Notes: generated by a model not told the origin, from the sequence alone. Shown: positions 1-13,025, counted from the first letter of the stretch. The stretch: DNA of 64,000 bases from Gemmatimonas sp. (GCA_013822425.1 PNKL01000004.1:1-64000), one strand, 5' to 3'. Numbers and translations are program-made.

Positions 1-1
1 G

Positions 2-433
2 TTCAGCACGCTGCACACCACCGATGCCACGCAGACCATCAACCGCGTGCTGTCGTTCTACCCGCCCCACCAGCAGGCCGACGTGCGCTTCTCGCTGTCC
101 ACCGCGCTCAACGCCGTCGTCTCGCTGCGCCTCGTGCCGCGCTCCGACCGTCCTGGCCGCGTCCCCGCGTGCGAAGTGCTCATCAACACGGCGGCGGTGC
201 AGGACAACATCCGCGACATGAACAGGGCGCTCAACATTCCCGACCTCATCAAGGAAGGGACGGTGCAGTACGGCATGCAGAGCTTCGACCAGTCGCTGAT
301 GGGCTGGTACTCGAAGGGTGTCATCTCGTACGAGAACGCGTTGCTCTTCTCCACCAACCCGAGCGAGTTCGCGCTCAAGGTGCAGGGTATCGCGGGGACG
401 AGTGATACGAGCTGGGACACATTCACGCAGTGA
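2..433 (+). CDS. pilT: Type IV pilus retraction ATPase PilT (C-terminal part)
   Basis: This is the last 143 codons of a PilT-type AAA+ motor that drives retraction of type IV pili from the cytoplasmic face of the inner membrane; the gene enters from outside the window. The fragment opens in the His-box region (STLHTTDATQTINR), followed by LVPR, the AVQDNI block and the QSFDQSL block near the C-terminus, in the order seen in PilT. Because the ATP-binding half is missing, PilU cannot be excluded. The reading frame is continuous from base 2 to the TGA at 431-433. A repeat-filled spacer and accC follow. Confidence 0.85.
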   Translation, partial: FSTLHTTDATQTINRVLSFYPPHQQADVRFSLSTALNAVVSLRLVPRSDRPGRVPACEVLINTAAVQDNIRDMNRALNIPDLIKEGTVQYGMQSFDQSLMGWYSKGVISYENALLFSTNPSEFALKVQGIAGTSDTSWDTFTQ

Positions 434-440
434 CGAGCAG

Positions 441-540
441 ATGGTAGATGGTCGAAGGTAGATGGTAGACGCGGTCCTCCGCCGCTTTGCGCTCCATCAC
501 CCTGACTGTCATCTACCATCTACCATCGACCCTCTACCAT
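441..540. repeat. Inverted 'atggtagatgg' spacer repeat
   Basis: Bases 441-470 contain atggtagatgg twice, and bases 508-540 contain the complementary catctaccatctaccat wording, so the two halves can pair as an imperfect hairpin just upstream of accC. The same word recurs at 55036-55075 ahead of nrfA. No gene is visible here. Confidence 0.75.
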
Positions 541-555
541 CGGCCTGCTGCCACT

Positions 556-1908
<1,353 letters not shown>

Positions 1909-1914
1909 CCTTTC

Positions 1915-1995
1915 GGAACGGGGAGGAGGTAGAGGCGAAGCCTCTATCTCCTCCTCGTTCCGAGCAGTCTGCGCCTCTACCTCCTCCTCGTTCCG
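1915..1995. repeat. Spacer repeat, ggaacgaggagg family (three copies, inverted)
   Basis: One forward copy (1915-1937, ggaacggggaggaggtagag) is followed by two complementary copies (about 1940-1962 and 1971-1995). The first two are separated by only a few bases and would form a long hairpin downstream of accC. It could act as a transcription barrier between accC and the convergent gene at 1998, but no U-tract follows. Confidence 0.8.
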
Positions 1996-1997
1996 TT

Positions 1998-2435
1998 CTA
2001 CTCCCCTTTCGACCTCCATCCCCCCGTCCTCCCGACGTTCCCGTGCATGCCGAGCACCAGTCGCCTGAGCTGCGCAATTAGGTCAATCCGTCGCTGCACG
2101 CGATCCGCCGGCAGGTGCGCGCGCACGCTCATGTACCACACCGTCGCTTCGCGCACGGAGCCGAGCGCGTACGAGTAGAAACGCGTCCGGTCATTCGGCG
2201 TGCGGCGTGAGTAGCCTTCGGAGATGTTCGCCGTGATGGAGGCCACTGCACGCCGCAGCTGATCCGCGCTCTGCGCATGCAGTGGTGGATGCGCTGCGGC
2301 GATATCCGAGCGGCAGCAATCGAGCAGGTATCGGGCGAGGCGGTACGCATGCAATTTCCAGAGAGAATCCCCCGTCTCGGCGGGTGAAACGCCCGTTTCC
2401 CAGCGTCCGAGTTCGTCGAGAAGTGCGATGTCCAT
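1998..2435 (-). CDS. Four helix bundle protein (23S rRNA intervening-sequence protein family)
   Basis: The 145-residue protein has the hallmarks of the small helical family found in 23S rRNA intervening sequences and, more often, free in chromosomes: a central LRRAVASITANISEGYSRR segment followed by a YALGSVREA helix. The biological role of the family is unknown; members form pentameric four-helix bundles. Here it is a stand-alone reverse-strand gene whose stop codon abuts the repeat spacer behind accC. The N-terminal 20 residues are less conserved, so a downstream start is possible. Confidence 0.8.
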   Translation of the reverse strand: MDIALLDELGRWETGVSPAETGDSLWKLHAYRLARYLLDCCRSDIAAAHPPLHAQSADQLRRAVASITANISEGYSRRTPNDRTRFYSYALGSVREATVWYMSVRAHLPADRVQRRIDLIAQLRRLVLGMHGNVGRTGGWRSKGE

Positions 2436-2505
2436 GCCGACAGGGTAGGGGCGCTCAGCCGAAACCCCGTCATCGAAGTACCGCCAAGCTCATCGTTTCA
2501 TTGCG

Positions 2506-2570
2506 CGCCTCTCGTCCCTCGTCCCATCTCTCGTCCCTCGTCCCACAGCCTCTACCTCCTCCTCGTTCCG
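2506..2570. repeat. Spacer repeat upstream of comB, ggaacgaggagg family
   Basis: Contains ctcgtccctcgtccca followed by the complementary copy of the main word (cctctacctcctcctcgttc) at 2548-2570. It lies about 10 bp before the comB start, so it forms the immediate leader region of that gene. Confidence 0.75.
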
Positions 2571-2580
2571 ACTCGTAGTC

Positions 2581-3405
2581 GTGCCCCTCTCCGTCCTGCT
2601 GACTCCCCTTCCGTCCGCCTGTGACGTCGCGGTAGTCATCGATGTCCTCCGCTTCACGACCGGCGCCGCGTACGCCCTCGCGAATGGCGCCCGCTCGATC
2701 GTCCCGTGCGCGACTCTCGACGACGCGCAGGCACACGCCGGGCAGGCCCTGCTCGCCGGTGAGCGCAACGCCGTCCGCCCAGAGGGCTTCGACCTCGGCA
2801 ACTCCCCCCTCGAGTTCACGCGGGCGGCGGTGCAGGGGAGGGACATCGCCTGGACCACGACGAACGGCACGCGAGCCCTCGCGATTCTGATGGCACGTCA
2901 GGCAGCCCCGGAGCGAGCCGGCGCGGGCGGCGGCACCGCCGCCCCGGGCAATCCCCTCCTCGTCCCACCCCCCGTCCCTCGTCCCTTCGCCTCTACCCCC
3001 TCCTCGTTCCGCCCTAATAGTTGTGACTTGCTCCTCGCTTCATACGTCAATCTGACAGCAATCGTCTCCCGCCTTGAGCGCAGGCTCAGGGAGGATGCGG
3101 TTGTGGCCATCGCCTGTTCGGGACGTGAGGGAGGCTTCGCGCTCGAGGATTCCGCTTGTGCCGGGGCTCTCGTTCATCGTCTCCGCGCGGCGCTGGGCGA
3201 CCGGCTCACGATGAATGACGACGCGCGCGCGAGCGCGTGCATTGACGAGGCCTATGGCGAAGATTTTGCGCGGCTCTTCCGCGACGCTCAGCACGGACGA
3301 TTCCTCCGAGACCATGGATTTGGAGCCGACCTCGACGCCTGTGGCGCGCTCGATGCGGTCCAGGTCGTCCCGCGCTGGCATGACGGACGATTCGTCGCTG
3401 GATGA
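2581..3405 (+). CDS. 2-phosphosulfolactate phosphatase family protein (ComB-like)
   Basis: The 274-residue protein resembles ComB, the Mg-dependent phosphatase of coenzyme M biosynthesis; in bacteria without coenzyme M the substrate is unclear. Recognisable blocks are VVIDVLRFTTGAAYAL near residue 19, the GERNAVRPEGFDLGNSPLEF loop near 60, TTNGTRAL near 97 and ACSGREGGFALEDSACAG near 178. Between the TTNGTRAL block and SCDLLLASYVN there is an extra low-complexity proline-rich stretch of roughly 30 residues encoded by spacer-type repeat DNA (2940-3012). A GTG start is used. The 3' end overlaps ftsK. Confidence 0.75.
   Translation: MPLSVLLTPLPSACDVAVVIDVLRFTTGAAYALANGARSIVPCATLDDAQAHAGQALLAGERNAVRPEGFDLGNSPLEFTRAAVQGRDIAWTTTNGTRALAILMARQAAPERAGAGGGTAAPGNPLLVPPPVPRPFASTPSSFRPNSCDLLLASYVNLTAIVSRLERRLREDAVVAIACSGREGGFALEDSACAGALVHRLRAALGDRLTMNDDARASACIDEAYGEDFARLFRDAQHGRFLRDHGFGADLDACGALDAVQVVPRWHDGRFVAG
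2940..3012. repeat. In-frame repeat insert inside comB
   Basis: The DNA here has ctcgtcccaccccccgtccc, cgtccctcgtcccttcgcct and ctctaccccctcctcgttcc in succession, the same words as the spacer just upstream of the gene. It keeps the comB frame open and adds about 24-30 residues rich in P, S and R at a position where the family normally has a short loop. Confidence 0.75.
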
Positions 3406-5950
3406 CCTCGACGTCGCCCCGAAGCCCCGCCGTCGTCGTGCGGCCACCCCGGACGATGAGGTCTACACGCCGCCCCGCGCCCGCCGCACCGCTCCCGTGA
3501 CCGAGAGCGACATCGGCGAGCCCGTGCAGAACATGCCGCGCCGCAAGCGCGGCAAGAGCGACGGCGCGGACCCCACGCCCGAGCAGCTGGCCAAGGCCGT
3601 CCGCCGCGAACATCTCAAGCGCGAGGTCGGTGGCATCGCCCTGATGCTCGGCGCGGTTTTCATCGCCGGCGCCCTGCTGGCGCGGCCCGCGTTCACGTCG
3701 GAGTCGTGTGCCGACGCCGGGTCCGTCTTCGGCCCCGTCGGCGCCTGCCTGCGCTGGTCCGTGCTGACCCTCGTCGGAGCCCTCTCGGCCGCCATCGTGC
3801 CGCTCATCCCCGCCGTCTTCTCCCTGCGCCTCCTCGGGCGCATCGGCGAAAAGGACGACCGCCGCTGGCTCACGTTCACCATCGGCCTCGCCGTCCTGGT
3901 GCCCGTCATCGCCTCGCTCGCCCGCGGCCAGTTCGCCAACGCTGAAATGGATCCGCTGGCCGGCCTCTGGGGTTCGTTCGCCGCGTTCTACCTGGTGCAG
4001 GCCATCGGCAACGGCGGTGCCTGGGTGGTGGTGGCGCTCGCCCTCAGCGCCCTCTCCGCCGTCGCCCTCAACTGGAACCCGATCCGCGCCATACTCGGCT
4101 CGGCCACTCCCATCGTGGCAGCGGAAGGCAACCTCACGAAGGCCGAGCAGATGGAACCGCCGGCCTCCGAGATGCCGGCGCTCGACCTGTCGCTCATGCC
4201 GGCCATCGTCCCCGCCAGCACGGCCGCGCAGGAATCGGGACCCGACGGCGCTTTTGAACTCATCGACGCATCCGCGCAATCCGCCTCCTCCGCGTCCATC
4301 CGCGGCAAGGGGGAAAAGTCGGATAGGCGCAAGAAGTCGAGAGACGATGCGGTCGCCGACTTGATCGACGCAACGGAACTCGTGGATCCGCTCGCCGAGG
4401 AACTGCCGTCGCCCGAGCTGCTCTCGCTGCCGCCCGTGCGCAACGCCGACGCGGGCCGCGCGCAGCTCGACGCCGCTGGCCAGAAGCTGATGGACGCGCT
4501 GCGCACCTTCCGCGTGGACGGCGAGCTCGTTGGCCGCACCACCGGCCCGACCGTGACGCAGTTCGAGATCGAACCTGCGCCCGGCGTGAAGGTGCGCCAG
4601 TTCGCGAACCTCGCCAATGACCTCGCGCTCGCCATGCGCGCGCAGTCCATTCGCGTCGTCGCTCCCATTCCCGGCAAGGGCGCTGTAGGCATCGAGGTGC
4701 CGAACCCCATTTCGGAGATGGTGATCTTCCGCGAACTCCTCGAAAGCCGCGACTACGCCACCAAACCGTTCGCACTGCCGATGGCCATCGGCAAGGACCT
4801 TGAGGGGCGCGCCGTGGTGGCCGACCTCGCCAAGATGCCGCACCTGCTCATCGCCGGCGCCACCGGCTCGGGCAAGTCGGTCTGCGTGAACACCATCATC
4901 ACGAGCCTCATCTACCGGCACACGCCCAAGACGCTGCGCTTCCTGATGGTGGATCCCAAGATGGTCGAGCTCAGCGTCTACAACGTCCTGCCGCACCTGC
5001 GCCACAAGGTCGTCACCGACAACCGGGACGCGGCGGCGATGCTCAAGTGGGCTGTGCTGGAGATGCAGGAGCGCTACCAGCTCCTCGCGGCCAACGGTGC
5101 GCGCAACATCCAGGACTTCAACCAGAGGGTGCGCGACGGCCACAGGCTGCTGAAACCCAAGAATCCGAGCGTTGCGTTCGAGGACCGCGAGTACAAGGGG
5201 AATGTGCTTCCCTACATCGTGGTGGTCATCGACGAGCTTGCCGACCTCATCATGACCTGCGCCGCCGAGGTCGAGACGCCGCTGGCGATGCTCGCGCAGA
5301 AGGCGCGCGCCATCGGCATTCACCTCATTCTCGCGACCCAGCGTCCGAGCGTGAACGTCATCACCGGGCTCATCAAGGCCAACTTCCCCAGCCGGATCGC
5401 CTTCCGCGTGGCGAGCCAGGTGGACAGTCGCACGATCATTGACGGCATGGGCGCCGAGTCGCTGCTCGGCAATGGCGACATGCTGTTCATTCCGCCTGGC
5501 AAGAGCGAGCCCGCGCGGTTGCAGGGGGCGTTTCTGAGCAACGAGGACACCGAGCGGCTGATGCATTGGTACGCCGACCGTCGCGAGGCCCGCCAGGCGG
5601 CGCTCGAGGCCAACGGCTACATGCACGAGCCCACGGAAGCGGAGATGGACATCCTCGAACGTGTGCGCCTGCAGGAGGCGCTGGAGGCCGGTGCCGGGCA
5701 GGATGGCGACACCGACGATAGCGACCGCGACAAGCTGTTCCGCGAGGCGGCAGAGGTCTGTATCCAGAACCAGGGCGGCTCCACGTCGCTGCTGCAGCGT
5801 CGCCTGAAGATCGGCTACGGTCGCGCCGCGCGCGTCATTGACCAACTGCACCTCGCCGGTGTGCTCGGCCCGCCGGACGGTTCCAAGCCGCGCGATGTGC
5901 TCGCGGGCCTCGAGGACCTCGACCGGATCTGCGGAAACCGGGAGGAGTAA
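3380..5950 (+). CDS. ftsK: DNA translocase FtsK/SpoIIIE
   Basis: An 856-residue septal DNA pump that clears the chromosome terminus during division. From the chosen ATG: a charged N-terminal tail, four transmembrane helices near residues 85-105, 123-147, 164-181 and 215-232, a linker, then the RecA-like motor with Walker A GATGSGKS (494-501) and Walker B VVVIDELADLIM (about 614-625), and a C-terminal winged-helix gamma domain (about 786-850, RRLKIGYGRAARVIDQL) that reads orienting DNA sequences. ATG 3380 was chosen because the upstream ATG at 3215 would overlap comB by 190 bp; this start still overlaps comB by 26 bp. No clear ribosome-binding site, so translational coupling to comB is likely. 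Confidence 0.93.
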   Translation: MTDDSSLDDLDVAPKPRRRRAATPDDEVYTPPRARRTAPVTESDIGEPVQNMPRRKRGKSDGADPTPEQLAKAVRREHLKREVGGIALMLGAVFIAGALLARPAFTSESCADAGSVFGPVGACLRWSVLTLVGALSAAIVPLIPAVFSLRLLGRIGEKDDRRWLTFTIGLAVLVPVIASLARGQFANAEMDPLAGLWGSFAAFYLVQAIGNGGAWVVVALALSALSAVALNWNPIRAILGSATPIVAAEGNLTKAEQMEPPASEMPALDLSLMPAIVPASTAAQESGPDGAFELIDASAQSASSASIRGKGEKSDRRKKSRDDAVADLIDATELVDPLAEELPSPELLSLPPVRNADAGRAQLDAAGQKLMDALRTFRVDGELVGRTTGPTVTQFEIEPAPGVKVRQFANLANDLALAMRAQSIRVVAPIPGKGAVGIEVPNPISEMVIFRELLESRDYATKPFALPMAIGKDLEGRAVVADLAKMPHLLIAGATGSGKSVCVNTIITSLIYRHTPKTLRFLMVDPKMVELSVYNVLPHLRHKVVTDNRDAAAMLKWAVLEMQERYQLLAANGARNIQDFNQRVRDGHRLLKPKNPSVAFEDREYKGNVLPYIVVVIDELADLIMTCAAEVETPLAMLAQKARAIGIHLILATQRPSVNVITGLIKANFPSRIAFRVASQVDSRTIIDGMGAESLLGNGDMLFIPPGKSEPARLQGAFLSNEDTERLMHWYADRREARQAALEANGYMHEPTEAEMDILERVRLQEALEAGAGQDGDTDDSDRDKLFREAAEVCIQNQGGSTSLLQRRLKIGYGRAARVIDQLHLAGVLGPPDGSKPRDVLAGLEDLDRICGNREE

Positions 5951-6083
5951 GGAGGTCCTCGCACACCCCCGGCGCCGCGCGCTTCGCTTGCACGCGGGTC
6001 TGTCGCCCTCCTGCGCGCGAATAGGATGCGGACCGCACGCGAATGGTGACACACGGCGCGCGCCGTACCGCTACACTCGCGCC

Positions 6084-6485
6084 ATGACAAAAGCGACGAA
6101 CACCTTCGGCGAACTCGGCGAACGAGTCGCCGCCCGCTGGCTCGAGCGCCAGGGCTACACCGTGCTCGCGCGCCGCTGGCGTAGTGGGCATCGCGACATT
6201 GATGTGATCGCCGAGCGTGATGGCATTGTCGCCTTTGTCGAGGTGAAGACGCGCGCGGCGCTCGAGTTCGGCGATCCCGTGGAGGCCGTGCACGCGCAGA
6301 AGCAGCGTTCACTCGTGCGTAGCGCACGCGAGTGGATGGCGCGCCATGAAGGCGCGGTGCGTACCGACGGCAGCGCTTCCGCGCGGGGCTCGAGCGAACG
6401 CGAGTATCGCTTCGACGTCATTGGGGTACTGCTGCACGATCGAACAGCCTGGGTTCGGCACATCGAGTCTGCGTTCACAGTGTAA
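6084..6485 (+). CDS. YraN family putative endonuclease (UPF0102)
   Basis: The 133-residue protein matches the YraN/UPF0102 family, a restriction-endonuclease-like fold of unknown cellular role. The diagnostic residues are present: GELGERVAARWLERQGY at the N-terminus, RSGHRDIDVIAERDG containing the catalytic Asp, and FVEVKTR (the ExK motif). It also keeps the family C-terminal YRFDVIGV block. It sits between ftsK and recA on the same strand with gaps of about 130 and 280 bp, so it is probably transcribed separately from recA. Confidence 0.85.
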   Translation: MTKATNTFGELGERVAARWLERQGYTVLARRWRSGHRDIDVIAERDGIVAFVEVKTRAALEFGDPVEAVHAQKQRSLVRSAREWMARHEGAVRTDGSASARGSSEREYRFDVIGVLLHDRTAWVRHIESAFTV

Positions 6486-6639
6486 CAATTCACGACATAA
6501 TGCAGCTCGGGCAAGATCACGGATTTGCTACCACCCGTGCCTGGTGACGCATAAAGCGATAGTCCACAACAAGTTGCACCGTCTGTTGATAAGTCGTTGT
6601 TCGGAAACACGTTACGCATTGAGTGGGCCGCCCACCCCC

Positions 6640-6668
6640 TTGTCAAAGTACGTTCTCTTCGTATTTTC
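6640..6668 (+). promoter_or_regulatory. Candidate sigma-70 promoter of recA
   Basis: TTGTCA at 6640-6645 is followed after 16 bp by TATTTT at 6662-6667, about 100 bp before the recA start. The surrounding 6490-6700 stretch is noticeably more AT-rich than the flanking genes. No convincing LexA operator was seen. Position inferred from sequence only. Confidence 0.35.
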
Positions 6669-6769
6669 TTCGGGACGCCGTTTTCGCTTTTTATTCGGGG
6701 ATAGCCCCACCGCTTCACCGGGGTAGATTCCCTCCACGGGCCGCTGGCCCCAGTACGCTCGAGGAGTTC

Positions 6770-7813
6770 ATGGCCGTTACCGCCGCGCAGCACGACGAGA
6801 AGAAGAAGGCACTCGGTCTCGCCATCGCGCAGATCGAGAAGTCGTACGGCAAGGGCGCCATCATGAAGATGGGCTCCGACCGTGCGGCGGTGCGCGTGGA
6901 ATCGATTCCGACGGGCGCCATCAATCTCGATGCGGCGATCGGCGTGGGCGGCATTCCGCGCGGACGCGTCACGGAGATCTACGGGCCGGAGTCGTCGGGC
7001 AAGACCACGCTCTGCCTGCATGTCATCGCCAACGCGCAGAAGATGGGCGGCACCGCGGCCTTCATCGACGCCGAGCATGCGCTGGACACCGAGTACGCCA
7101 AGAAGCTCGGCGTGGACGTGGACAAGCTCCTCATCTCGCAGCCCGATACGGGCGAGCAGGCGCTTGAGATCTGCGAGATCCTCGTCCGCTCGGGCGCCGT
7201 GGACATCGTGGTCGTCGACTCGGTCGCCGCCCTCGTGCCGAAGGCGGAAATCGAGGGCGAAATGGGCGATTCGCACGTCGGCCTGCAGGCGCGGCTCATG
7301 AGCCAGGCGCTTCGCAAGCTGACCGGCGCGATTGCCCGCTCCAAGACGTCGGTGGTCTTCATCAACCAGTTGCGCGAGAAAATCGGGGTCATGTTCGGCA
7401 ACCCCGAGACGACGACGGGCGGCAAGGCCCTCAAGTTCTACGCCTCGCTGCGCCTCGACATCCGCCGCATCGGACCGGTGAAGGAAAAGGAAGACGTCAT
7501 CGGCTCGCACGTGCGCGTGAAGGTCGTGAAGAACAAGGTCGCCCCGCCGTTCAAGCAGGCGGAGTTCGACATCATGTACGCCGAAGGGATCTCGCACGTC
7601 TCGCTGCTGGTGGATATCGGTGCCGAGGCGGGGATCATCGAGAAGTCCGGCGCCTGGTACAGCTACAACAATCAGCGCATCGGGCAGGGACGCGAGAACG
7701 CCAAGATGTTCCTGCGCGACAACCAGGCCGTCATGCTCGAGATCGAGGCGAAGGTCAAGGAAGTGCTCGGTATCGGATTGGCGCCCGTCGGCGAGGACGC
7801 CGCGGAGGACTAG
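6770..7813 (+). CDS. recA: Recombinase RecA
   Basis: A 347-residue RecA that forms ATP-dependent filaments on single-stranded DNA, promotes strand exchange and activates the SOS response. Walker A GPESSGKT is at residues 72-79, and the family signature [14 protein letters not shown] and the MSQALRKL segment are intact. The start ATG 6770 has GAGGAG six bases upstream and gives the normal length; the longer open frame beginning at 6623 crosses the promoter region. The acidic C-terminus (GEDAAED) is typical. recX follows on the same strand about 260 bp downstream. Confidence 0.98.
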   Translation: MAVTAAQHDEKKKALGLAIAQIEKSYGKGAIMKMGSDRAAVRVESIPTGAINLDAAIGVGGIPRGRVTEIYGPESSGKTTLCLHVIANAQKMGGTAAFIDAEHALDTEYAKKLGVDVDKLLISQPDTGEQALEICEILVRSGAVDIVVVDSVAALVPKAEIEGEMGDSHVGLQARLMSQALRKLTGAIARSKTSVVFINQLREKIGVMFGNPETTTGGKALKFYASLRLDIRRIGPVKEKEDVIGSHVRVKVVKNKVAPPFKQAEFDIMYAEGISHVSLLVDIGAEAGIIEKSGAWYSYNNQRIGQGRENAKMFLRDNQAVMLEIEAKVKEVLGIGLAPVGEDAAED

Positions 7814-8071
7814 GGGCAGCACACTCGCCCCGTGGGTTGCGCCGGGGGGTCGATCTTGGTGTACGGCCGGGGCCCGGAATCCCCGATCTGCACCTGGGTG
7901 GCCCCCCGGTGCTCTTCCCCCCGCGATTGGGAGGGGAACAGGCGCAGGGGGCTCGTTGCGGGAGAGGAGTGGAGGTTTGGGGGACGAGAGGTGAGGGAGT
8001 TGATTGGTACGGAGTGAGGCGCCGGATGGCGGTTTTCACTCACTCCAGATGGCATCCCACGGAGTGCGTTG
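7814..8071 (+). other. recA-recX intergenic region
   Basis: No gene is visible. There are two inverted features: CCGGGGGG near 7848 pairs with CCCCCCGG near 7905, and GGAGTGAG (8011-8018) pairs with CTCACTCC (about 8039-8046) around a 20-base loop directly before recX. Either could attenuate transcription from recA into recX; neither has a U-tract. Confidence 0.4.
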
Positions 8072-8803
8072 ATGTTCAGCTGGACGAAGTCGAAGATGGT
8101 CACGGTAGGTGGGCCTGAAGACGCGGATGCCGATGGCGCGCATTCGGCATCCGCCGTCACCGGCACGATCACCGCACTGCGCGAGAACCCCCGGAAACCG
8201 GGGCGCTACTCGGTGCTCGTGGACGGCAAGAGCGTTGCCATCGTGAACGCCGCCTTCCTGCACGACGCGGGCCTCTCGGTGGGGAAGGTGATTGATGAAG
8301 CGGCGGGCGAGCGGCTGCTGTTGGCGGCTCGCAAGCTCGAGGCCTTCGATCGCGCCGCAGCCGCGCTGGGCCGCCGGGCGCGCAGCGCCCACGAGCTGGA
8401 GCGCTGGCTGCTGCAGCGCGGCTTCGACCGAGGGGACGTGACCGACGCCGTCCAGCGACTCACCGAGATCGGCGCCATTGACGACAGCCAGTTCGCGCGC
8501 GCCTTCGCCCGCTCTCGCGCCCTCGGCAAGGGCATGTCCAAGCGGCGTCTCGCGCAGGAACTCTCGCGGCGCGGCGTGGACAGCAAGATGGCCAGCGCCG
8601 CGATCGCCGACGTGCTCGAGGAGGAGTCAGTGGACGAGCGCGCGCTGCTCGAGGCGGCGGCCCGCAAGAAGTTGGCGGTGTTGCGCGGGCAGGAGCCGGA
8701 CGCGGTGCGGAAGCGGCTGTACGGCTACCTGGCGCGCCGCGGCTATGACTCCGCGGATATCGCGGCGGTGCTGCGGACGATCATGGCGGACTACAAGGCC
8801 TGA
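8072..8803 (+). CDS. recX: Regulatory protein RecX
   Basis: The 243-residue product belongs to the RecX family, which binds RecA filaments and limits their activity. It is helical, with the expected tandem three-helix repeats: RARSAHELERWLLQRGF, LTEIGAIDDSQFARAFARSR and the SKRRLAQELSRRGVDSKMA repeat. The N-terminal 35 residues are variable, so the ATG at 8096 is an alternative start. Location behind recA supports the call. Its 3' end overlaps the convergent ctaA gene by 23 bp. Confidence 0.88.
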   Translation: MFSWTKSKMVTVGGPEDADADGAHSASAVTGTITALRENPRKPGRYSVLVDGKSVAIVNAAFLHDAGLSVGKVIDEAAGERLLLAARKLEAFDRAAAALGRRARSAHELERWLLQRGFDRGDVTDAVQRLTEIGAIDDSQFARAFARSRALGKGMSKRRLAQELSRRGVDSKMASAAIADVLEEESVDERALLEAAARKKLAVLRGQEPDAVRKRLYGYLARRGYDSADIAAVLRTIMADYKA

Positions 8804-9932
8804 CGTCCGCTGGGGGCGCGCCGATCTGGGGCGCGCAGTTTAGGGGTACCCGGTCTCGCTCAATTCTCGGGCCTGACTGGCGCGCTTCGCGCGCCGCGCG
8901 CCGCGCGGCGTGCGCGGCCAGCACCGTCGCGCCCAGCAGCACCACCGCGACCAGCTGGTGCAGTGCGGCGACGGTCACTGGCACGACCAGCAGCAACGTC
9001 GCGATGCCGAGGCAGACTTGCGCCGCTGCGATGAGCGCCACGTTGCGCTGGGCGCGTACCACGCGCGCGGGCGCGTCGGCGGTGCTGACCCAGAGCCAGA
9101 GGCCGACGGCAACGAAGACGGTGACGATCGCAAGGACGCGATGGTGGAACTGCGCCGAGGCGGGATTCTCGAACGCGTCCTTCAGGAATCCGTCCAGCTG
9201 ACCGTACCCCGGCGGCACGACCTGTCCGGCCATCAGCGGGAAGGTGTTGAAGCTCTTGCCGGCGCGCAGGCCGGCCACGAAGCCGCCGCTCAGGATGACG
9301 ACAAAGGTCCAGATCGCGAAACCGTCGGCGACGAGCGCCCAGCGGGTGAGATTGAACGATGTGGAGACCTGCTCCTCCGTCCCACGCATCGCCACCCGCA
9401 GCGACGCCGAGGTCCAGAGCGCGATCACGAGGATCACCAGCGCGAGCCCGAGATGCGCCACCAGCCGGTACTGGCTGACGTTCGTGCGCTCCACGAGTCC
9501 CGAACTCACCATGTACCAGCCGAGCGCCCCCTGCGCCGCCACGAGCACGGGGAGCGAGGCGAGGCGCAGCGTGAGCGAGGCGGGAATCTGCCCTTTCGCC
9601 CAGAACCAGAAGAACGGCACCGCGATCACGAGCCCCACGCCGCGCGCGAGGAGGCGGTGCAGCCATTCCCACCAGTACAGCACCTTGAACGCCGCCATCG
9701 AGATGCCGGCGTGCAAGGTCTGCGCCTGCGGGATCTCCTGGAACTTGGCGTACGCGGACACCCAGTCTACCTCGCTGAGCGGCGGCAGGACGCCGGAGAC
9801 GGGCTTCCATTCGGTGATGGAGAGTCCGCTCTCGGTGAGGCGGGTGATCCCGCCGATCACGACGGCGATGGCCACGGACACGACGGTGGCGTCGAGCCAA
9901 CGGATCAGCGATTTGAAGTCTGGACGAGTCAT
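8781..9932 (-). CDS. ctaA: Heme A synthase, COX15/CtaA family
   Basis: A 383-residue membrane protein that oxidises heme O to heme A for aa3-type cytochrome oxidase. About eight transmembrane helices are evident. The first helix is followed by GGITRLTESGLSITEWKPV, typical of COX15, and the histidines near HAGIS, WEWLHRLL, AQFHHRVLA and ALHQLVA would be the heme ligands. The last 20 or so residues, beyond ARRAAREARQ, are encoded by part of a structured repeat element (8858-8895) and look like a replaced tail. The gene is divergent from alaS and convergent with recX, whose end it overlaps. Confidence 0.9.
   Translation of the reverse strand: MTRPDFKSLIRWLDATVVSVAIAVVIGGITRLTESGLSITEWKPVSGVLPPLSEVDWVSAYAKFQEIPQAQTLHAGISMAAFKVLYWWEWLHRLLARGVGLVIAVPFFWFWAKGQIPASLTLRLASLPVLVAAQGALGWYMVSSGLVERTNVSQYRLVAHLGLALVILVIALWTSASLRVAMRGTEEQVSTSFNLTRWALVADGFAIWTFVVILSGGFVAGLRAGKSFNTFPLMAGQVVPPGYGQLDGFLKDAFENPASAQFHHRVLAIVTVFVAVGLWLWVSTADAPARVVRAQRNVALIAAAQVCLGIATLLLVVPVTVAALHQLVAVVLLGATVLAAHAARRAAREARQSGPRIERDRVPLNCAPQIGAPPADVRPCSPP
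8858..8895 (-). repeat. Partial copy of structured element (ctaA 3' end)
   Basis: Read on the reverse strand this stretch contains GGCGCGCGAAGCGCGCC then AGTCAGGCCCGAGAATTGAG, the same right half found in the complete elements at 22687-22770 and 43749-43844. The left half with gaatactggaggg is missing. It overlaps the last codons of ctaA. Confidence 0.7.
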
Positions 9933-10130
9933 GCCTCAAGCTATCGGGTGCCCGATTCCTTGGGGGAGGGGGCGCCGCGCGCGTGAGGAACGGGGGCGAG
10001 CGCGACTTGCGGCAAGCCCCGCCCTCAACAACGGATGCCAGCGGCGCGCCGCCCCCCCGTCTGGAACGCGAAGAGGGGAAGGCCCCGTCCCCCGCGCGAG
10101 CGAAGCGAAGCGCCCCCACGGGAATGGGGA

Positions 10131-10160
10131 GGCGGAGCGGCGGGTACCCGCCGCTCCGCC
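10131..10160. promoter_or_regulatory. Perfect 30-bp palindrome between ctaA and alaS
   Basis: GGCGGAGCGGCGGGT is followed immediately by its exact complement, ACCCGCCGCTCCGCC. It lies in the 303-bp divergent region between ctaA (start 9932) and alaS (start 10236). A possible alaS -10 box, TATAGA at 10219-10224, sits only 11 bp before the alaS ATG. The rest of the gap is G/C-rich with no gene. The palindrome could be an operator or a cruciform-forming repeat. Confidence 0.5.
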
Positions 10161-10235
10161 GCGCGCCAAACCAAAACCGCACGCGATACGCGCGCAGGTG
10201 ACCAGCACCCTTTCCCTCTATAGATTCCCAGAACT

Positions 10236-13021
<2,786 letters not shown>

Positions 13022-13025
<4 letters not shown>

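Noticed and set aside
3206-6052. Very long antisense open frames (opposite ftsK, alaS, the RND gene, mprF and the fusion gene)
   Set aside because: They are frame shadows of high-GC genes: Arg/Ala/His-rich, without motifs, and opposite strongly recognisable proteins.
6486-6769. LexA box upstream of recA
   Set aside because: No convincing GAAC-N4-GTTC or CTGT-N8-ACAG dyad; the nearest words do not pair.
9933-10235. T-box riboswitch upstream of alaS
   Set aside because: No specifier loop or T-box core sequence; the only structure is a loop-less palindrome.
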